Part shown: positions 31,597 to 42,061 of the stretch, in pieces
How positions within the stretch are numbered: the first letter of the stretch is position 1
How the letters are laid out: every line of letters starts with the position of its first letter
Origin: Hyphomicrobium sp.
GTDB lineage: Bacteria > Pseudomonadota > Alphaproteobacteria > Rhizobiales > Hyphomicrobiaceae
Direction: 5' to 3'
DNA length: 64,000 nt
NCBI RefSeq assembly: GCF_009026145.1
Contig: NZ_WBUE01000002.1
Location: forward strand, 124,001 to 188,000
The notes under the pieces: model-generated
What the model was told of the DNA's origin: nothing
What the model saw: only the letters and a program-made list of their open reading frames with translations
The model's database searches: none
Program-made: the position numbers and the translations under genes

Positions 31597-32739
31597 TCAA
31601 TCGAGCCTTGTTTTGGTCTTCAGGGCGGTGAAAGTGATGTAAACGGTGGCAATCGCAGCCATCGCGGCGAGGTTGGGCCAGATGACGCTCCAGATGTCGC
31701 CGGCAAGGAAAAGCGTCTGAAGGCCGGCGACGAAGAAGCGCGCGGGGACCGCGTAGGAAATAATCTGCAGCGGTACGGGCATGCCGGCGATCTCGAATAC
31801 GAAGCCCGAAAAGAAGAAGCTCGGCAGGAAGGCGGAGATCAACGTGCTCTGGGCGGCGACAAGTTGGTTGCGGGCCAGCGTGGAGATCAAGAGGCCCTGC
31901 GCAAGCGCTGTGGTGAGGAAGACAGCTGACAGCAGTGCGAGCACGAGGAACGACCCGCGAAACGGCACGCCGAACAGGAGTAATGCCGTCGCTGTCGCGA
32001 GTGCCATGGTGATCATGCCGAGCATGAAATAGGGAACAAGCTTGCCCGCCATTAAGTCGATGATGCCAATGGGTGTCGCGAGCATTGCCTCCATCGTGCC
32101 GCGCTCCCATTCGCGTGCGACGACGAGCGCCGTCAGCAGCGCGCCGATGAGCATCAGGATAATCGCAATCGAGCCCGGCACGAGATAGTGATGGCTGGAT
32201 ATCTCCGGATTGAACCAGACACGCGGCTCGACCGAGATCGGCAATGCTACGGCCTCGCCACGCGTGACTGCCTCCTGCGTGAGCCAATTGCCCCAAGCAC
32301 CTTGAAGATAGTTGCGCACCAGGGTCGCCTGGTTGGGGTCGCTGCCGTCGACGATGACCTGGATCGGTGCGCGTTCGCCACGCGCGGCCTGCACGGTGAA
32401 ATTGGCAGCAAGAACAACGATGCCGTCGATCCGCCCAGCCACGAGGTCACGTTCAAAGTTGTGCCGATCACGGGATGTGCGAGCTGCAAACACGGAAGAG
32501 TTCATCAGCGAGGCCGTGAAACTGCCGGTTTCCGGTGTTGGATTCTCGATTACGATCCCAATCTCGATACGCCGTGCGTCGAAGGTTACGCCGTAACCGA
32601 ATAGGAAGAGCAGTGTCAGTGGAAGGATGACCGCAATGATGACTGTGCTCGGATCGCGAAGGATCTGGCGCATCTCCTTGCGGATCAGCGCAACGATACG
32701 GCGGAAGCGGTCGGACGAATTAAACGATGATGTGCTCAT
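31597..32739 (-). CDS. ABC-2 type transporter permease
   Basis: A 380-residue paralogue of the next gene with the same topology: an N-terminal helix (TVIIAVILPLTLLFLFGYG), a periplasmic domain and a C-terminal helix bundle with the loop VAREWERGTMEAMLATPIGIIDLMAGK. Its ATG overlaps the stop of the ATPase gene (ATGA), so translation is coupled. The two permeases probably form the transmembrane heterodimer of the exporter. Confidence 0.88.
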   Translation of the reverse strand: MSTSSFNSSDRFRRIVALIRKEMRQILRDPSTVIIAVILPLTLLFLFGYGVTFDARRIEIGIVIENPTPETGSFTASLMNSSVFAARTSRDRHNFERDLVAGRIDGIVVLAANFTVQAARGERAPIQVIVDGSDPNQATLVRNYLQGAWGNWLTQEAVTRGEAVALPISVEPRVWFNPEISSHHYLVPGSIAIILMLIGALLTALVVAREWERGTMEAMLATPIGIIDLMAGKLVPYFMLGMITMALATATALLLFGVPFRGSFLVLALLSAVFLTTALAQGLLISTLARNQLVAAQSTLISAFLPSFFFSGFVFEIAGMPVPLQIISYAVPARFFVAGLQTLFLAGDIWSVIWPNLAAMAAIATVYITFTALKTKTRLD

Positions 32740-34466
32740 GCGGCCAATGTCGCGTCATCGGCCTCAACCAAAGAGATGAACGCGTCCTCGAGTGTAGGGT
32801 CTGGAAGCTCTACCCTCTTCGCTTTGACCTTTAGATCGTCGGGAGATCCACTCGCGATCACGCGCCCGCGATAGATGAGCGCGATGCGATCGCAATACTC
32901 GGCCTCATCGAGAAAATGCGTCGTCACCATGACCGTGACACCACCCTGCACGAGCGCATTAATGTGCGCCCAGAATTCGCGACGCGTCAGCGGATCGACG
33001 CCCGACGTTGGCTCATCGAGAAAGAGGACCGGTGGCTCGTGCATGACCGCGCAGGATAGCGCCAGCCGCTGCTTATAGCCCGCCGGCAGCGTTCCGGCGC
33101 TTGTTTCCATGTACCGCTGCAAACCGAACACCTCCGTCACGCGATCCACGGCGCGCCGGCGGCGCATGCCGATGAGCCCGTAAACGCCGGCGAAGAACTC
33201 GAGGTTCTGGGCGACGCTAAGATCGCCATAGAGTGAAAACTTCTGCGCCATATAGCCAAGCCGGTTTCGCGCGGCGGACGACTGGGCTGCGACGTCGAGG
33301 CCCGCGACATGAGCTTCGCCAGAGGTTGGGCGCAGCAGGCCGCACAGCATCTTGAATGTCGTCGATTTGCCGGCGCCGTTCGGCCCGAGCAAGCCAAAGA
33401 TCTCACCCTCCCCAATCGAGAACGAGATCCGGTCGGCCGCGGTGAATGAGCCGTAGCGGCGGGTCAGCTCCTTGGCCTCGACCACCGGCCCCGCGTCCGG
33501 CTTGGCGCGGCCAGCGGTCGCGGGGAGTCGCGATACCGGCGGGCTGGCACTGCCGAGGAGACTAACGAACGCATCCTCAAACCGGGGAGGAGCAGGAGCG
33601 ACCTCCACCACTGCCACGTCCTTAAAATCTTCGGCTGAAGGCGGAAGCGCACCTGCCGCCAAGACGACGCGGACGTTTGCGCCCTGGACGATGCCGTCAA
33701 TAACGCCCGGCATCTTAGCGGCGGAGGCGAGAACCGTACGGCGCCGCACTCCGGCATTGCGCACGTGAAAGCTCCGGCCCGACATGCGGTTTGTGAGCTC
33801 CGATGGCGAGCCTTCGTAGATCAGCCTGCCGTCACTCATTAAAAGCACCCGCTCGCACCGTTCCGCCTCGTCGAGATAGGCCGTGCTCCAGACAACGCCG
33901 ATGCCTTGACCAGTGAGCGTCCGGACCATGCGCCAGAGCTCACGGCGAGAGACCGGATCGACGCCAGCGGTCGGCTCATCGAGTAGGAGCAGACGAGGTG
34001 TGCGGACTAACGCGCATGCAAGCCCAAGCTTCTGCTTCATACCTCCAGACAGCGCTCCAGCGAGACGGCCGGCAAACGGAGCGAGGCTTGTGAAAGCCAG
34101 AAGACGGTCGAAGGCGATACGGCGCTCGTCCCCTACTACGGCACGCAGGTCGGCGTAGAGCGTCAGGTTCTCGAGAACCGTCAAATCCTCGTAAAGTCCG
34201 AACCGCTGCGGCATGTAGGCGACGAGATCACGCACCACGGAAGCCTCCGAGACGGGATCGCGGCCGCAGACGCTGAGCGTGCCCGAATCTGCTTTGAGTA
34301 GACCCAAGATCAAGCGAAGCAGCGTTGTCTTGCCCGCACCGTCAGGTCCAGCGAGTCCAGTAATCCCTCCGCCCATGATCGTGGTGGTCATTTCGGCAAT
34401 CGCCGGCTGGGAGGTGGCATCAAACCGCTTCGAAACGCGACCGAGCCGAATGAGTGCATCATTCAT
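32736..34466 (-). CDS. ABC transporter ATPase with two fused nucleotide-binding domains
   Basis: A 576-residue protein with two complete NBDs. The first has GPDGAGKTTLLRLI (Walker A), LSGGMKQKLGLACALV (signature) and LLLLDEPTAGVDP (Walker B). The second has GPNGAGKSTTFKML, a degenerate signature in LPAGYKQRLALSCAVM and LFLDEPTSGVDP. The RbbA-type domain order fits an exporter of the YhiI-RbbA-YhhJ kind, but without RbbA's C-terminal permease domain, which is here encoded as separate genes. It drives efflux through the two permeases downstream. Confidence 0.9.
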   Translation of the reverse strand: MNDALIRLGRVSKRFDATSQPAIAEMTTTIMGGGITGLAGPDGAGKTTLLRLILGLLKADSGTLSVCGRDPVSEASVVRDLVAYMPQRFGLYEDLTVLENLTLYADLRAVVGDERRIAFDRLLAFTSLAPFAGRLAGALSGGMKQKLGLACALVRTPRLLLLDEPTAGVDPVSRRELWRMVRTLTGQGIGVVWSTAYLDEAERCERVLLMSDGRLIYEGSPSELTNRMSGRSFHVRNAGVRRRTVLASAAKMPGVIDGIVQGANVRVVLAAGALPPSAEDFKDVAVVEVAPAPPRFEDAFVSLLGSASPPVSRLPATAGRAKPDAGPVVEAKELTRRYGSFTAADRISFSIGEGEIFGLLGPNGAGKSTTFKMLCGLLRPTSGEAHVAGLDVAAQSSAARNRLGYMAQKFSLYGDLSVAQNLEFFAGVYGLIGMRRRRAVDRVTEVFGLQRYMETSAGTLPAGYKQRLALSCAVMHEPPVLFLDEPTSGVDPLTRREFWAHINALVQGGVTVMVTTHFLDEAEYCDRIALIYRGRVIASGSPDDLKVKAKRVELPDPTLEDAFISLVEADDATLAA

Positions 34467-34469
34467 GGC

Positions 34470-35504
34470 TCACGTTCCACTCCCGTTCTTCACCAGAACC
34501 GTGACCGGCATGCCTTGGAGAAGGCCGGCTGTCTCACCCTCGATCACAACACGAAGGCGATAGACGAGGCTGGTGCGCAGTTCCTTCGTTTCGACCGACT
34601 TGGGCGTAAACTCAGCAACCGGTGAGATGAACCCGATTTGCCCACGATAGGTGTTGCCTGAATCGGTGCGGACCTCGACCGGCATCCCGGGTCGGATACG
34701 CCCGAGGTCGGGTTCCGCCACATAGGTCCGCACCCACACGGGCGAGACAATGGTCACGGCATAGACCGTCTCACCAGCCCCGACGATGGCACCCGGCTCG
34801 CGGACGCGAGTCAACACAACACCCTCGCTCGGAGCGATCAGATCGGCATCGGCCAGCCTGCGTTCTGCTTGCGCGAGGATCGCATTCTCAGCTTCGAGCT
34901 GAGCCCTGGCGGCATCTATGTCCTCGCGACGCGGTCCGCTCAGGGCCAGCTTCAACGTCTCCTGCGCGGACTTCAGTGCCGCCTGCGCCTCCTCGGAGGC
35001 TGCGGTCGCCTCATCATGCCTTTGGTGAGGAGACACGCCACGCCCGGCGAGTTGCTGCTGCCGATTGAGCGTCGCCTCGGCGAGCGCGACGGCAGCTTCC
35101 CGCTCGGCAACAACGGCGCGCGCCTGAGAAATTTCCTCGGGCCGCGTGCCGTTTTCGAGCCTGGCCAGAACAGCCGCCTGAGCCGTTTCGCGCGCACGGG
35201 CCAACCTGACCTCGTCAGCGAAATAGGACTTGTCCAGCGAGGCAACGATTTTACCGGCCTCGACCCGATCACCCTCATCGACCTTCATCTCGGCGATCCG
35301 GCCCGCAACCTTGAAGCTCAGATTGACGTGCCGGACGTCGACATTGCCTTGGAGGACGATGCTGCTGTTGTCCTTGGATCGAAGGCCCACGAAGGTGCTC
35401 CAAGCGGCGACGATCATGACGAGGATCGCGAGGCCGCTCCCGGTCGCTACTCGCTTGCTGAAACGGTTCAAGCGGATGTCTCCATTCTCCCAAACACCTT
35501 CCAT
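34470..35504 (-). CDS. HlyD-family membrane-fusion protein (YhiI-like)
   Basis: A 344-residue periplasmic adaptor with an N-terminal membrane anchor (GSGLAILVMIVAAWSTFVG), a biotinyl/lipoyl half-motif (VDVRHVNLSFKVAGRIAEMKVDEGDRVEAGKIVASLD), a long coiled-coil hairpin (residues 95-200) and a C-terminal barrel (VYAVTIVSPVWVRTYVAEPDLG). It precedes the double-NBD ATPase by 3 bases and would link the inner-membrane exporter to an outer-membrane channel. A TolC-family gene exists at 59678 but is not adjacent. Confidence 0.88.
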   Translation of the reverse strand: MEGVWENGDIRLNRFSKRVATGSGLAILVMIVAAWSTFVGLRSKDNSSIVLQGNVDVRHVNLSFKVAGRIAEMKVDEGDRVEAGKIVASLDKSYFADEVRLARARETAQAAVLARLENGTRPEEISQARAVVAEREAAVALAEATLNRQQQLAGRGVSPHQRHDEATAASEEAQAALKSAQETLKLALSGPRREDIDAARAQLEAENAILAQAERRLADADLIAPSEGVVLTRVREPGAIVGAGETVYAVTIVSPVWVRTYVAEPDLGRIRPGMPVEVRTDSGNTYRGQIGFISPVAEFTPKSVETKELRTSLVYRLRVVIEGETAGLLQGMPVTVLVKNGSGT

Positions 35505-35650
35505 TGAGCCTAGTTAGGCCACGTTTGAGATTTGCTGCAAGAAGGGAGCTCCAAAGCCTAAAAACGCCCCCAAAATTCGCGATCCGTCTCAAGGTTGGCA
35601 TGACTGCCTTGCTCATAGTCGGCTTATTTGCTGATGCGCGATGATGTGGT

Positions 35651-36889
35651 TTATTTCCTCTCGCGTTCCATGATCGCCACGCCATCGCTAATTCTGTCAC
35701 TGGGGTGCAGCACGACCGCATCCCCGGGCGAGAGACCCGAAAGCACCTCCGCCACGCGATTATTGCGCTGCCCTATTTTGACAACAGTTGTGCGTGCGCG
35801 CCCCTCCCTAACGGCAAAAACCGCCCAATCCTCACCCTTGCGGAAAAGCGCACTCACCGGCACGGTCAAGACGTCATCGGCACTCCAGACGGTGACGTGA
35901 ACGATCACCCGGAACTCATGTCCCAGCCGAGACCAGATTGCCGGTGGGTCGACAAAATCGATGATCGTCCGCACCCGCTGCTCCTCGATGCCGAGGGCTG
36001 AGACCTTGAGAAATCCCGCAGGGTCAACGCGAGTCACACGCCCTTTAATGGGCGCCCCACCCCAGCCATCAATAATCACCGCCGCACCCGGTTTGATGCG
36101 CACTGCGTCGGTCGAGAGCAGCTCAGCCACCACCTCGAGATCCAGCGGATCGCCGATTTCGATCAGCGGTGTGCCGGCCAAGACGGGCGCTTCGCTGTCC
36201 TGGATGATCTTCAGCACGCGCCCGGTGACCGGTGACCTTATCTCGATGCAACAGCCCGGGTTTGTCGGTGCAGAGACGCTGGCGGGATCGATGAGGCGCG
36301 CGGCTGCCACCGCTTGCTCACTGCGCTTCACATCGAGCTGGGCCTTCGCGCTCGCCAGAGCGGCTTCATTGATGTCGACGTCTAGTCTTGCCTTCTCCAG
36401 GGCCTTGACCGAGATCGTATCGGTACGCGCAAGCGATTCAGCCCGCTTGAGATCGTCACGGGCGAACCCTAGCGCCGCCTCGACTCGGCGCACCTCGGCT
36501 TCGGCCAGTTTCACGGCCGCCTCGGCGGCAGTTGCCGCCGCCTTGAGCTCCTCGCGCGAGCGCACGTCGAGAAAGCTTGGCGGCATCGGCTGCATAACCG
36601 CCACGATTGTCTCGCCTGCGGTGACCTGATCGCCAACGTGACTGGAGGCTTCGTCATGGCCACCAGGGCGCGAGATCCTTAAAATCTTTCCTGCGACGGG
36701 TGCGGCAACCGTATACACATGACGCACGCGCGTCTTGGCTTCATCGTCCACGGTGACCTCCATGGGGCCCCACGTCGCGATCGCGATGTCGACGGGAATG
36801 GGCCGCGGCCATGCAAACCACGCGAGCCCGGCAATTAGTACCCCCAGCACGACGGCGCCCGCTGCTCGTTTCAGCCAAGTTGTGCGCAT
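35651..36889 (-). CDS. Periplasmic adaptor of a MacB-like exporter
   Basis: A 412-residue HlyD/RND-type adaptor. It has an N-terminal anchor (RAAGAVVLGVLIAGLAWFAW), a lipoyl half-motif (YTVAAPVAGKILRISRPGG), a coiled-coil from about residue 110 to 200, a second lipoyl half (CCIEIRSPVTGRVLKIIQDSEAPV) and beta-barrel parts. It begins 3 bases after the FtsX-like permease stop, so the trio 39978-35651 (ATPase, permease, adaptor) forms one efflux unit. Confidence 0.87.
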   Translation of the reverse strand: MRTTWLKRAAGAVVLGVLIAGLAWFAWPRPIPVDIAIATWGPMEVTVDDEAKTRVRHVYTVAAPVAGKILRISRPGGHDEASSHVGDQVTAGETIVAVMQPMPPSFLDVRSREELKAAATAAEAAVKLAEAEVRRVEAALGFARDDLKRAESLARTDTISVKALEKARLDVDINEAALASAKAQLDVKRSEQAVAAARLIDPASVSAPTNPGCCIEIRSPVTGRVLKIIQDSEAPVLAGTPLIEIGDPLDLEVVAELLSTDAVRIKPGAAVIIDGWGGAPIKGRVTRVDPAGFLKVSALGIEEQRVRTIIDFVDPPAIWSRLGHEFRVIVHVTVWSADDVLTVPVSALFRKGEDWAVFAVREGRARTTVVKIGQRNNRVAEVLSGLSPGDAVVLHPSDRISDGVAIMERERK

Positions 36890-36892
36890 GGT

Positions 36893-39265
36893 CTAATCCC
36901 GGGTTTTAAGGACGGACACGAGGTCGAGCTGGGCAACGCGTCGGCGTACGACAAGCGCGGAAAACAGAGCCGCGGCAATGACAATCCCACTGGCCAGCAC
37001 ATAGGTGGAATGCTCGACGATGAGGCGGACCCGCATCAGCTCGCCCGCCAATTGCGTCTTCATGATCCAGGCGAGACCGTAGCCGATCGCCCATCCCGGC
37101 GGCTGGGCAATCAACGTCAAGAGCGCGAGTTCAAGAAGCAGAATCCAGAGAACCTCTGTGCGGGTGAAGCCGAGAACGCGCAGGCTGGCCAATTCCCGGG
37201 CCCGCTCCGAAAGCGAGATGCGCGCGCTGTTATAGACGACCCCAAATGCGATGACTGCGGCAAGGCCCGTGTAGATGCCCGCGATCGTGTTGATGATCAG
37301 TGCCGTGATCTGGCGAAAGTTCGCCAACGAGAAGCTCTGCAGACCCATTGCACCGACTGTCGGCAAGCGCTTCACCGCATCGTAAAGAAGCGGGGCGCTG
37401 TTCTCATCGACGCTCAGATTGACGCTGTTGACGGCCGGCGCCTCACGCAAGAGGCGGGAAAGGGCATCGGCGTTCATCATGCCCTTGATGCCGAAATAGT
37501 CCTCGATGATCGCGGCTACTGGTAGCGATACGGTTCTCCGCTGCCCCTCAAGCAAATCGACCTCGACGGCATCGCCTGCTTGGACGCCGAGGATCTTGGC
37601 GAGCCACTCGGAGATTGCCAAACCGCTTTCCGGCAGTACGACCGGTTGCAGATTTACGTCGATGATGCGCTTGAGATCGGCATCGCTCGGTCTGCCGCTG
37701 ATTGTGATGCGTCGCTCGACGGGCCCCTTGCGGATGCGAACGGGAACCTCCCGTTGCGGCTCAACCGCGAGAACGCCGGGAAGCCTCTTAACTTGATGAA
37801 GCACGTCTTGCGAGCGCTTCTCAAAGAAGCTCAGGGAAGCATCCTGCCGATCGGCCATGAAGTATGTCACGTCAATCAGGTTTTCCATGGTGCCCCGCGT
37901 AAACAGCGACACGACGAGTATCGCTGTTGCCAGCGCCATGCCGAGCACGGTGAAGGTCGCGCGGATCGGATGGTGGGCAATGTTGCGCACCATCATCATC
38001 GTGGGTTGTGACAGGATCCGGTCGATGGCGAGCGTCGGTGGCAGCACGTGCCGGAATCGCGCGGGCGCCGGTGGCTGCATGGCGACCGCTGGCGGCATCC
38101 TCATGACATCGCGAAGGGCATGGACGGCCCCACCGACGGCAGCAACGAGACTGAGCGCACCCGCTGTAAGATAAAGGTCGGGACTCTGCACGAAGACGAG
38201 AAAGGGGAAGCGGAACAGGTCGCCGTTTATCTTCGTGATGTAGATGCCAAGCCACGCGCCCGCCCCGATGCCGATGGCGATGCCGATCGCGGCGATGACA
38301 ATGACAAACTTGACGTAGTGGAACGTAATGGCAATCCCGCCGTAGCCCAGTGCCTTGAGCAGCCCGATCTGCTCGCGCTCCAAGGCGACGAGCCGCGTCA
38401 TCGTGATGTTGACCAGGAATGCCGCTACCAGAAGAAAGATCGGCGGCAAGGTACGGCTCATGTTTTTCAGCATCTCGAGATCGTGGTCGAGCCACGCGTG
38501 CGATGTCTGGTCCTTTCGACCGTACGCTGCGCGGCCGCCGTACCGGTCAAGCAAGGCATCAAGTCGTTGGAACACCTCGCGCTCAGAAGTACCGCGCAGC
38601 AGCTTGACGCTCACCGCAGAGAATGCGCGGTCGAGATCGTAGGCGTTGGCAAGCGCCTTTTCGGACATCCAGATGATGCCGAAGCGACGGTCGTCCGGCA
38701 TGATGTCGCCGGGGCCCACGGCAAAGATGAACTCCGGAGAAAGGGCTATCCCGACGACCGTCAGCTCGCGTTTGCGGCCGTTCAGTATTGCTGAGAAACG
38801 CGAACCGGGAGCGAAGTTGTGTGAGTTTGCGAAACTCTCGCTGACCACGACCTCGTCGGCGTTGCCGGGCTCGGGCATACGGCCCAGCCGGAGATAGAGC
38901 CGATTGAGGACCGGTTCGCCGACGTCGGGCAAGGAGATGAATTGTCCCGTCGCCGGCTCGCGAAAATTCGGTATGTCGAGCAGCGCGAGCTTGGCGATGC
39001 GTGCGTCCACCGCGGCCACGCCGGGGATCTCCACGATGCGGTCGACGAGCGACCTTGGCGCGCGCTTCACCACGGCAAAGACGTCGCCAAACCGGTAGCG
39101 CTCATAATAGGCAATGCGAGTCTCATCGAGCGACCGGTAGGAGCCAACCGCCATCACCAGCGTCGCCACGCCGCCGCCGATGACAAGCGCAATGGCAAGG
39201 GCCTGGGCCCAAAGCCGTCTCAGGTCGCGAAACAATTTGATGTCGAGTGCATGCATGACACTCAC
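36893..39265 (-). CDS. FtsX/MacB-like ABC permease
   Basis: A 790-residue permease with two FtsX-type halves. The first opens with [36 protein letters not shown] and has helices around residues 275-400; the second has [28 protein letters not shown] and a final four-helix block ending [14 protein letters not shown]. Two large periplasmic domains lie between. The GTG at 39265 overlaps the ATPase stop; ATG 39256 is an equally good start. The architecture suits MacB-like or lipoprotein/lipid exporters. Confidence 0.88.
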   Translation of the reverse strand: MSVMHALDIKLFRDLRRLWAQALAIALVIGGGVATLVMAVGSYRSLDETRIAYYERYRFGDVFAVVKRAPRSLVDRIVEIPGVAAVDARIAKLALLDIPNFREPATGQFISLPDVGEPVLNRLYLRLGRMPEPGNADEVVVSESFANSHNFAPGSRFSAILNGRKRELTVVGIALSPEFIFAVGPGDIMPDDRRFGIIWMSEKALANAYDLDRAFSAVSVKLLRGTSEREVFQRLDALLDRYGGRAAYGRKDQTSHAWLDHDLEMLKNMSRTLPPIFLLVAAFLVNITMTRLVALEREQIGLLKALGYGGIAITFHYVKFVIVIAAIGIAIGIGAGAWLGIYITKINGDLFRFPFLVFVQSPDLYLTAGALSLVAAVGGAVHALRDVMRMPPAVAMQPPAPARFRHVLPPTLAIDRILSQPTMMMVRNIAHHPIRATFTVLGMALATAILVVSLFTRGTMENLIDVTYFMADRQDASLSFFEKRSQDVLHQVKRLPGVLAVEPQREVPVRIRKGPVERRITISGRPSDADLKRIIDVNLQPVVLPESGLAISEWLAKILGVQAGDAVEVDLLEGQRRTVSLPVAAIIEDYFGIKGMMNADALSRLLREAPAVNSVNLSVDENSAPLLYDAVKRLPTVGAMGLQSFSLANFRQITALIINTIAGIYTGLAAVIAFGVVYNSARISLSERARELASLRVLGFTRTEVLWILLLELALLTLIAQPPGWAIGYGLAWIMKTQLAGELMRVRLIVEHSTYVLASGIVIAAALFSALVVRRRVAQLDLVSVLKTRD

Positions 39266-39978
39266 CAGACGAGTTCAGCTGCCGAGCGGCGTGTCTCGTT
39301 CTTGTGCTCTTTGGAAATCTGACCATCGGCAAAGAACAGCACGCGATCCGCAACGTCCCGAATGCTGGCGTTGTGGGTGATGATGAGCGTCGTTGTCCCA
39401 AGCTGCGAGTTGACGCTCAGCAAGGCTTCAATGACGCGAATTCCAGTCTGTGAATCCAAGGCTCCCGTGGGCTCGTCACACAACAGCACGTCGGGCCGCT
39501 TGGCGATTGCTCGTGCGATTGCTACGCGCTGCTGCTCACCCCCTGAAAGCTGCGAGGGGAAATGGTCCATCCGCGCTTCGAGCCCGACGAGCGCGAGCGC
39601 CTCCTGCGGCCGCATTGGATGCTCAGCGATCTCCGTCACCAACGCGATGTTCTCATAGGCCGTAAGGCTAGGAACCAAATTGTAGAATTGGAACACGAAG
39701 CCAACGTGCCGCCGGCGATAGTTAGTGAGTTCCCCGTCCTCGAGGGAGGTCAGCTCTAGATCCTTGAAGAACAGATGGCCGCTCGTCGCGCGATCGATGC
39801 CGCCCATAATGTTCAGCAGGGTCGACTTGCCGCTGCCCGATGGTCCGAGCAGCACGACCACTTCGCCGGCCCAAATGTCGAGATCCAGAGACCGCAGCGC
39901 GCGCACCTCGACGTCGCCCGACGTGTAGATCTTGGTCAGGCCCCGGGCGGTGAAAACCTTCTTACTCGCGTTGCTCAT
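39262..39978 (-). CDS. ABC transporter ATP-binding protein (LolD/MacB type)
   Basis: A 238-residue ATPase with Walker [17 protein letters not shown], signature [19 protein letters not shown] and Walker [14 protein letters not shown], the sequence style of LolD/MacB ATPases. ATG 39978 is preferred; the frame is open to a GTG at 40011, directly beside the stop of the upstream MAT gene. It overlaps the FtsX-like permease gene by 4 bases. Confidence 0.9.
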   Translation of the reverse strand: MSNASKKVFTARGLTKIYTSGDVEVRALRSLDLDIWAGEVVVLLGPSGSGKSTLLNIMGGIDRATSGHLFFKDLELTSLEDGELTNYRRRHVGFVFQFYNLVPSLTAYENIALVTEIAEHPMRPQEALALVGLEARMDHFPSQLSGGEQQRVAIARAIAKRPDVLLCDEPTGALDSQTGIRVIEALLSVNSQLGTTTLIITHNASIRDVADRVLFFADGQISKEHKNETRRSAAELVW

Positions 39979-40011
39979 CTCACTCACCGGACACGGTCCA
40001 CCGCAGCCCAC

Positions 40012-41214
40012 TCAAGCGACCGACATGGCCTGCAGCAGAAATGACTTCCAAAGCAAAGGAATGCCCGCAATCTCGCGCTCCGCAATGGCGCGGATCGCAT
40101 CTTCGGCGTCGGCGCTCAGCACGCCTTCGTGACAGCCGATGCGCAGGTATGTCATGCGCGGCCGGTCGACCGGCGACCCGATCTGGCTGACGAGATAGCA
40201 CTCCGCCTCGGCGATTCCCGGCACCTCGGCGACGATCGCAGCGGCCAAACGCGACGCCGCTACATTATAGAGCTTGCCGACATGTGTGATCGGGTTCTTG
40301 CCCGCGAGCGCCTCGAGTGTCATCGGACGACCCGGCGTGATGAGCCCGTTTGCACGATTGCCGCGGCCCGTCTGCCCGTCGTCACCCCCCTCAGCCGATG
40401 TGCCGGCAACCGTAAGATAGACGGAGCCATTAGCGATATCGTCCGCCGCATTGATGAGCACCGAGACTTCGAGGGCCGTCGCATTGCTTGCCGACTCGAG
40501 TGCAGCCGCCGTTAGGCGTTCCTTCGCCTCGTTATAGGCGGTCATGTCTGTGAGAAAGCGGCCTATGAAGGCGCACGAGACCGTGAGCGCAATGCGCTCA
40601 TGCTCGCGCACGCCCATCACTTTGATGTCCTCCCCAGTTTCAGGGAACTCAGCCTTGAACTGGGGCTCATTGAGGCTTCGTTCGACCGCAAGGACGGTGC
40701 GCTCGAGGTCGGTCAACGGTGCGAAGCCTGCTCCGCATGACGTATCGTTCGCCAGATACGCACCTTCGTCGCGTTGGCGCATGAACAGGTCAACCAGGTC
40801 ACCAGAGCCTGGTCGCAACAGGCAATGGACGCGAACGTCCGTCTCCGGTGCGAGCGCATGTATGTTCTCGCGCAGCCAAGCGGTCGCGGTTTCCTCCGCG
40901 AGCGCACGGACGGGGACTGGCTTTCCGCGTGCTTCCGACGTTGCGCGGCCGGCAAGATAGATATCCATCGGCTCGACGATACGACCGCCGCCAAAGGCGG
41001 GTTCGGCCCGACCTGCCGCAAGCAAGGCCTTGTCGACGTTGTGATGCAGAACGAGCCCAAACTCGTCGATGTATTTTCTCGACAACGCGACGCTGAGCTG
41101 CTCGCTCAGCATGTCGCAGATGGTGTCGGGGTGGCCGAGACCTTTGCGTTCAACGATCTCGACCGGCCGCATCCCGACCCAAGCTCCACCATGAGCCTCG
41201 ATCCGGACCTGCAT
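40012..41214 (-). CDS. Archaeal-type S-adenosylmethionine synthetase
   Basis: A 400-residue methionine adenosyltransferase of the archaeal type, not the usual bacterial MetK. Seen are VEIVERKGLGHPDTICDMLSEQLSVALSRKY, LHHNVDKALLAAGRAEPAFGGG and GAYLANDTSCGAGFAPLTDLE, all archaeal-MAT signatures, and the C-terminal GKNPITHVGKLYNVAA. It makes SAM from methionine and ATP. AGGAGG stands 5 bases before ATG 41214; the upstream ATG 41247 has no such site. It lies 40 bases after PPK2. SAM produced here could serve cfa or the methyltransferase at 50194, but a local link is only inference. Confidence 0.88.
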   Translation of the reverse strand: MQVRIEAHGGAWVGMRPVEIVERKGLGHPDTICDMLSEQLSVALSRKYIDEFGLVLHHNVDKALLAAGRAEPAFGGGRIVEPMDIYLAGRATSEARGKPVPVRALAEETATAWLRENIHALAPETDVRVHCLLRPGSGDLVDLFMRQRDEGAYLANDTSCGAGFAPLTDLERTVLAVERSLNEPQFKAEFPETGEDIKVMGVREHERIALTVSCAFIGRFLTDMTAYNEAKERLTAAALESASNATALEVSVLINAADDIANGSVYLTVAGTSAEGGDDGQTGRGNRANGLITPGRPMTLEALAGKNPITHVGKLYNVAASRLAAAIVAEVPGIAEAECYLVSQIGSPVDRPRMTYLRIGCHEGVLSADAEDAIRAIAEREIAGIPLLWKSFLLQAMSVA

Positions 41215-41254
41215 CCCTTCCTCCTCGAATGGACGCGCCACCGACATATGGCCT

Positions 41255-42031
41255 TCACTTCGCGATCATGCCATTCGCGAGTTGACCGGCGTCAAAGAGA
41301 AATACGGCATTTGGATCAGCAGGCGGGCCGTGCCGGTCCTTGCCGTGAAAGTCGCACCGCGACAGCAGATCCCGGATGACATTCAATCGTGCAGACCGCT
41401 TCTCGTCGGCGCGGACGATGATCCACGGCGCAAACACGCTATGTGTACGCGCCAGCATCACGTTTCTGGCTTCTGAATAGTCTTTCCAATGCCTTGACGC
41501 CTTGGCGTCGATCGGGCTCAGCTTCCACTGTCGGAGCGGGTCCTTGTGCCGCTGCTTCAGTCGCCGTTCCTGCTCCTCGTGACTGATGTCGAGGTAATAC
41601 TTGAGGATGGTGAAGCCGCAATGCACGAGCAACTGCTCGAACATCGGCACGGTCTTCATGAACTCCTCGTACTCTGCGTCGGTGCAGAAACCCATCACGC
41701 GCTCGACGCCGGCGCGATTGTACCAGCTGCGATTGAAGAGAACGATCTCACCGCCTACGGGAAGCTGCTCGACATAGCGCTGGAAGTACCAGGCTCGCTG
41801 GTCGCGGTCAGACGGCGCTCCCAGGGCTACGACACGCGTCTCGCGCGGGCTTAAGTGCTCGACGATACGCTTGATCGTGCCGTCCTTGCCGGCAGCATCG
41901 CGGCCTTCGAAGATCACCAGCACCTTCTGCCCGTGCTTGATGACGTGCTTCTGGAATTTCACGAGCTCGACCTGAGCCTGGTGGAAGGCGTGCTCGTAAG
42001 CGGCATCGTCGTTCTTCGTTGCATGCCTCAT
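41255..42031 (-). CDS. ppk2: Polyphosphate kinase 2
   Basis: A 258-residue PPK2-family enzyme that transfers phosphate between polyphosphate and nucleotides. The Walker A-like VIFEGRDAAGKDGTIKRI, the lid and Walker B segment GGEIVLFNRSWYNRAGVERVMGFC, and LKYYLDISHEEQERRLKQR with the later KLSPIDAKASRHWKDYSEAR are the family core. The length fits the single-domain class I type. It adjoins the MAT gene, which releases pyrophosphate and phosphate, and can regenerate ATP or GTP from polyphosphate. Confidence 0.93.
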   Translation of the reverse strand: MRHATKNDDAAYEHAFHQAQVELVKFQKHVIKHGQKVLVIFEGRDAAGKDGTIKRIVEHLSPRETRVVALGAPSDRDQRAWYFQRYVEQLPVGGEIVLFNRSWYNRAGVERVMGFCTDAEYEEFMKTVPMFEQLLVHCGFTILKYYLDISHEEQERRLKQRHKDPLRQWKLSPIDAKASRHWKDYSEARNVMLARTHSVFAPWIIVRADEKRSARLNVIRDLLSRCDFHGKDRHGPPADPNAVFLFDAGQLANGMIAK

Positions 42032-42061
42032 CCGCTTGAACCCCGGTAGCGATAGTTCTGA

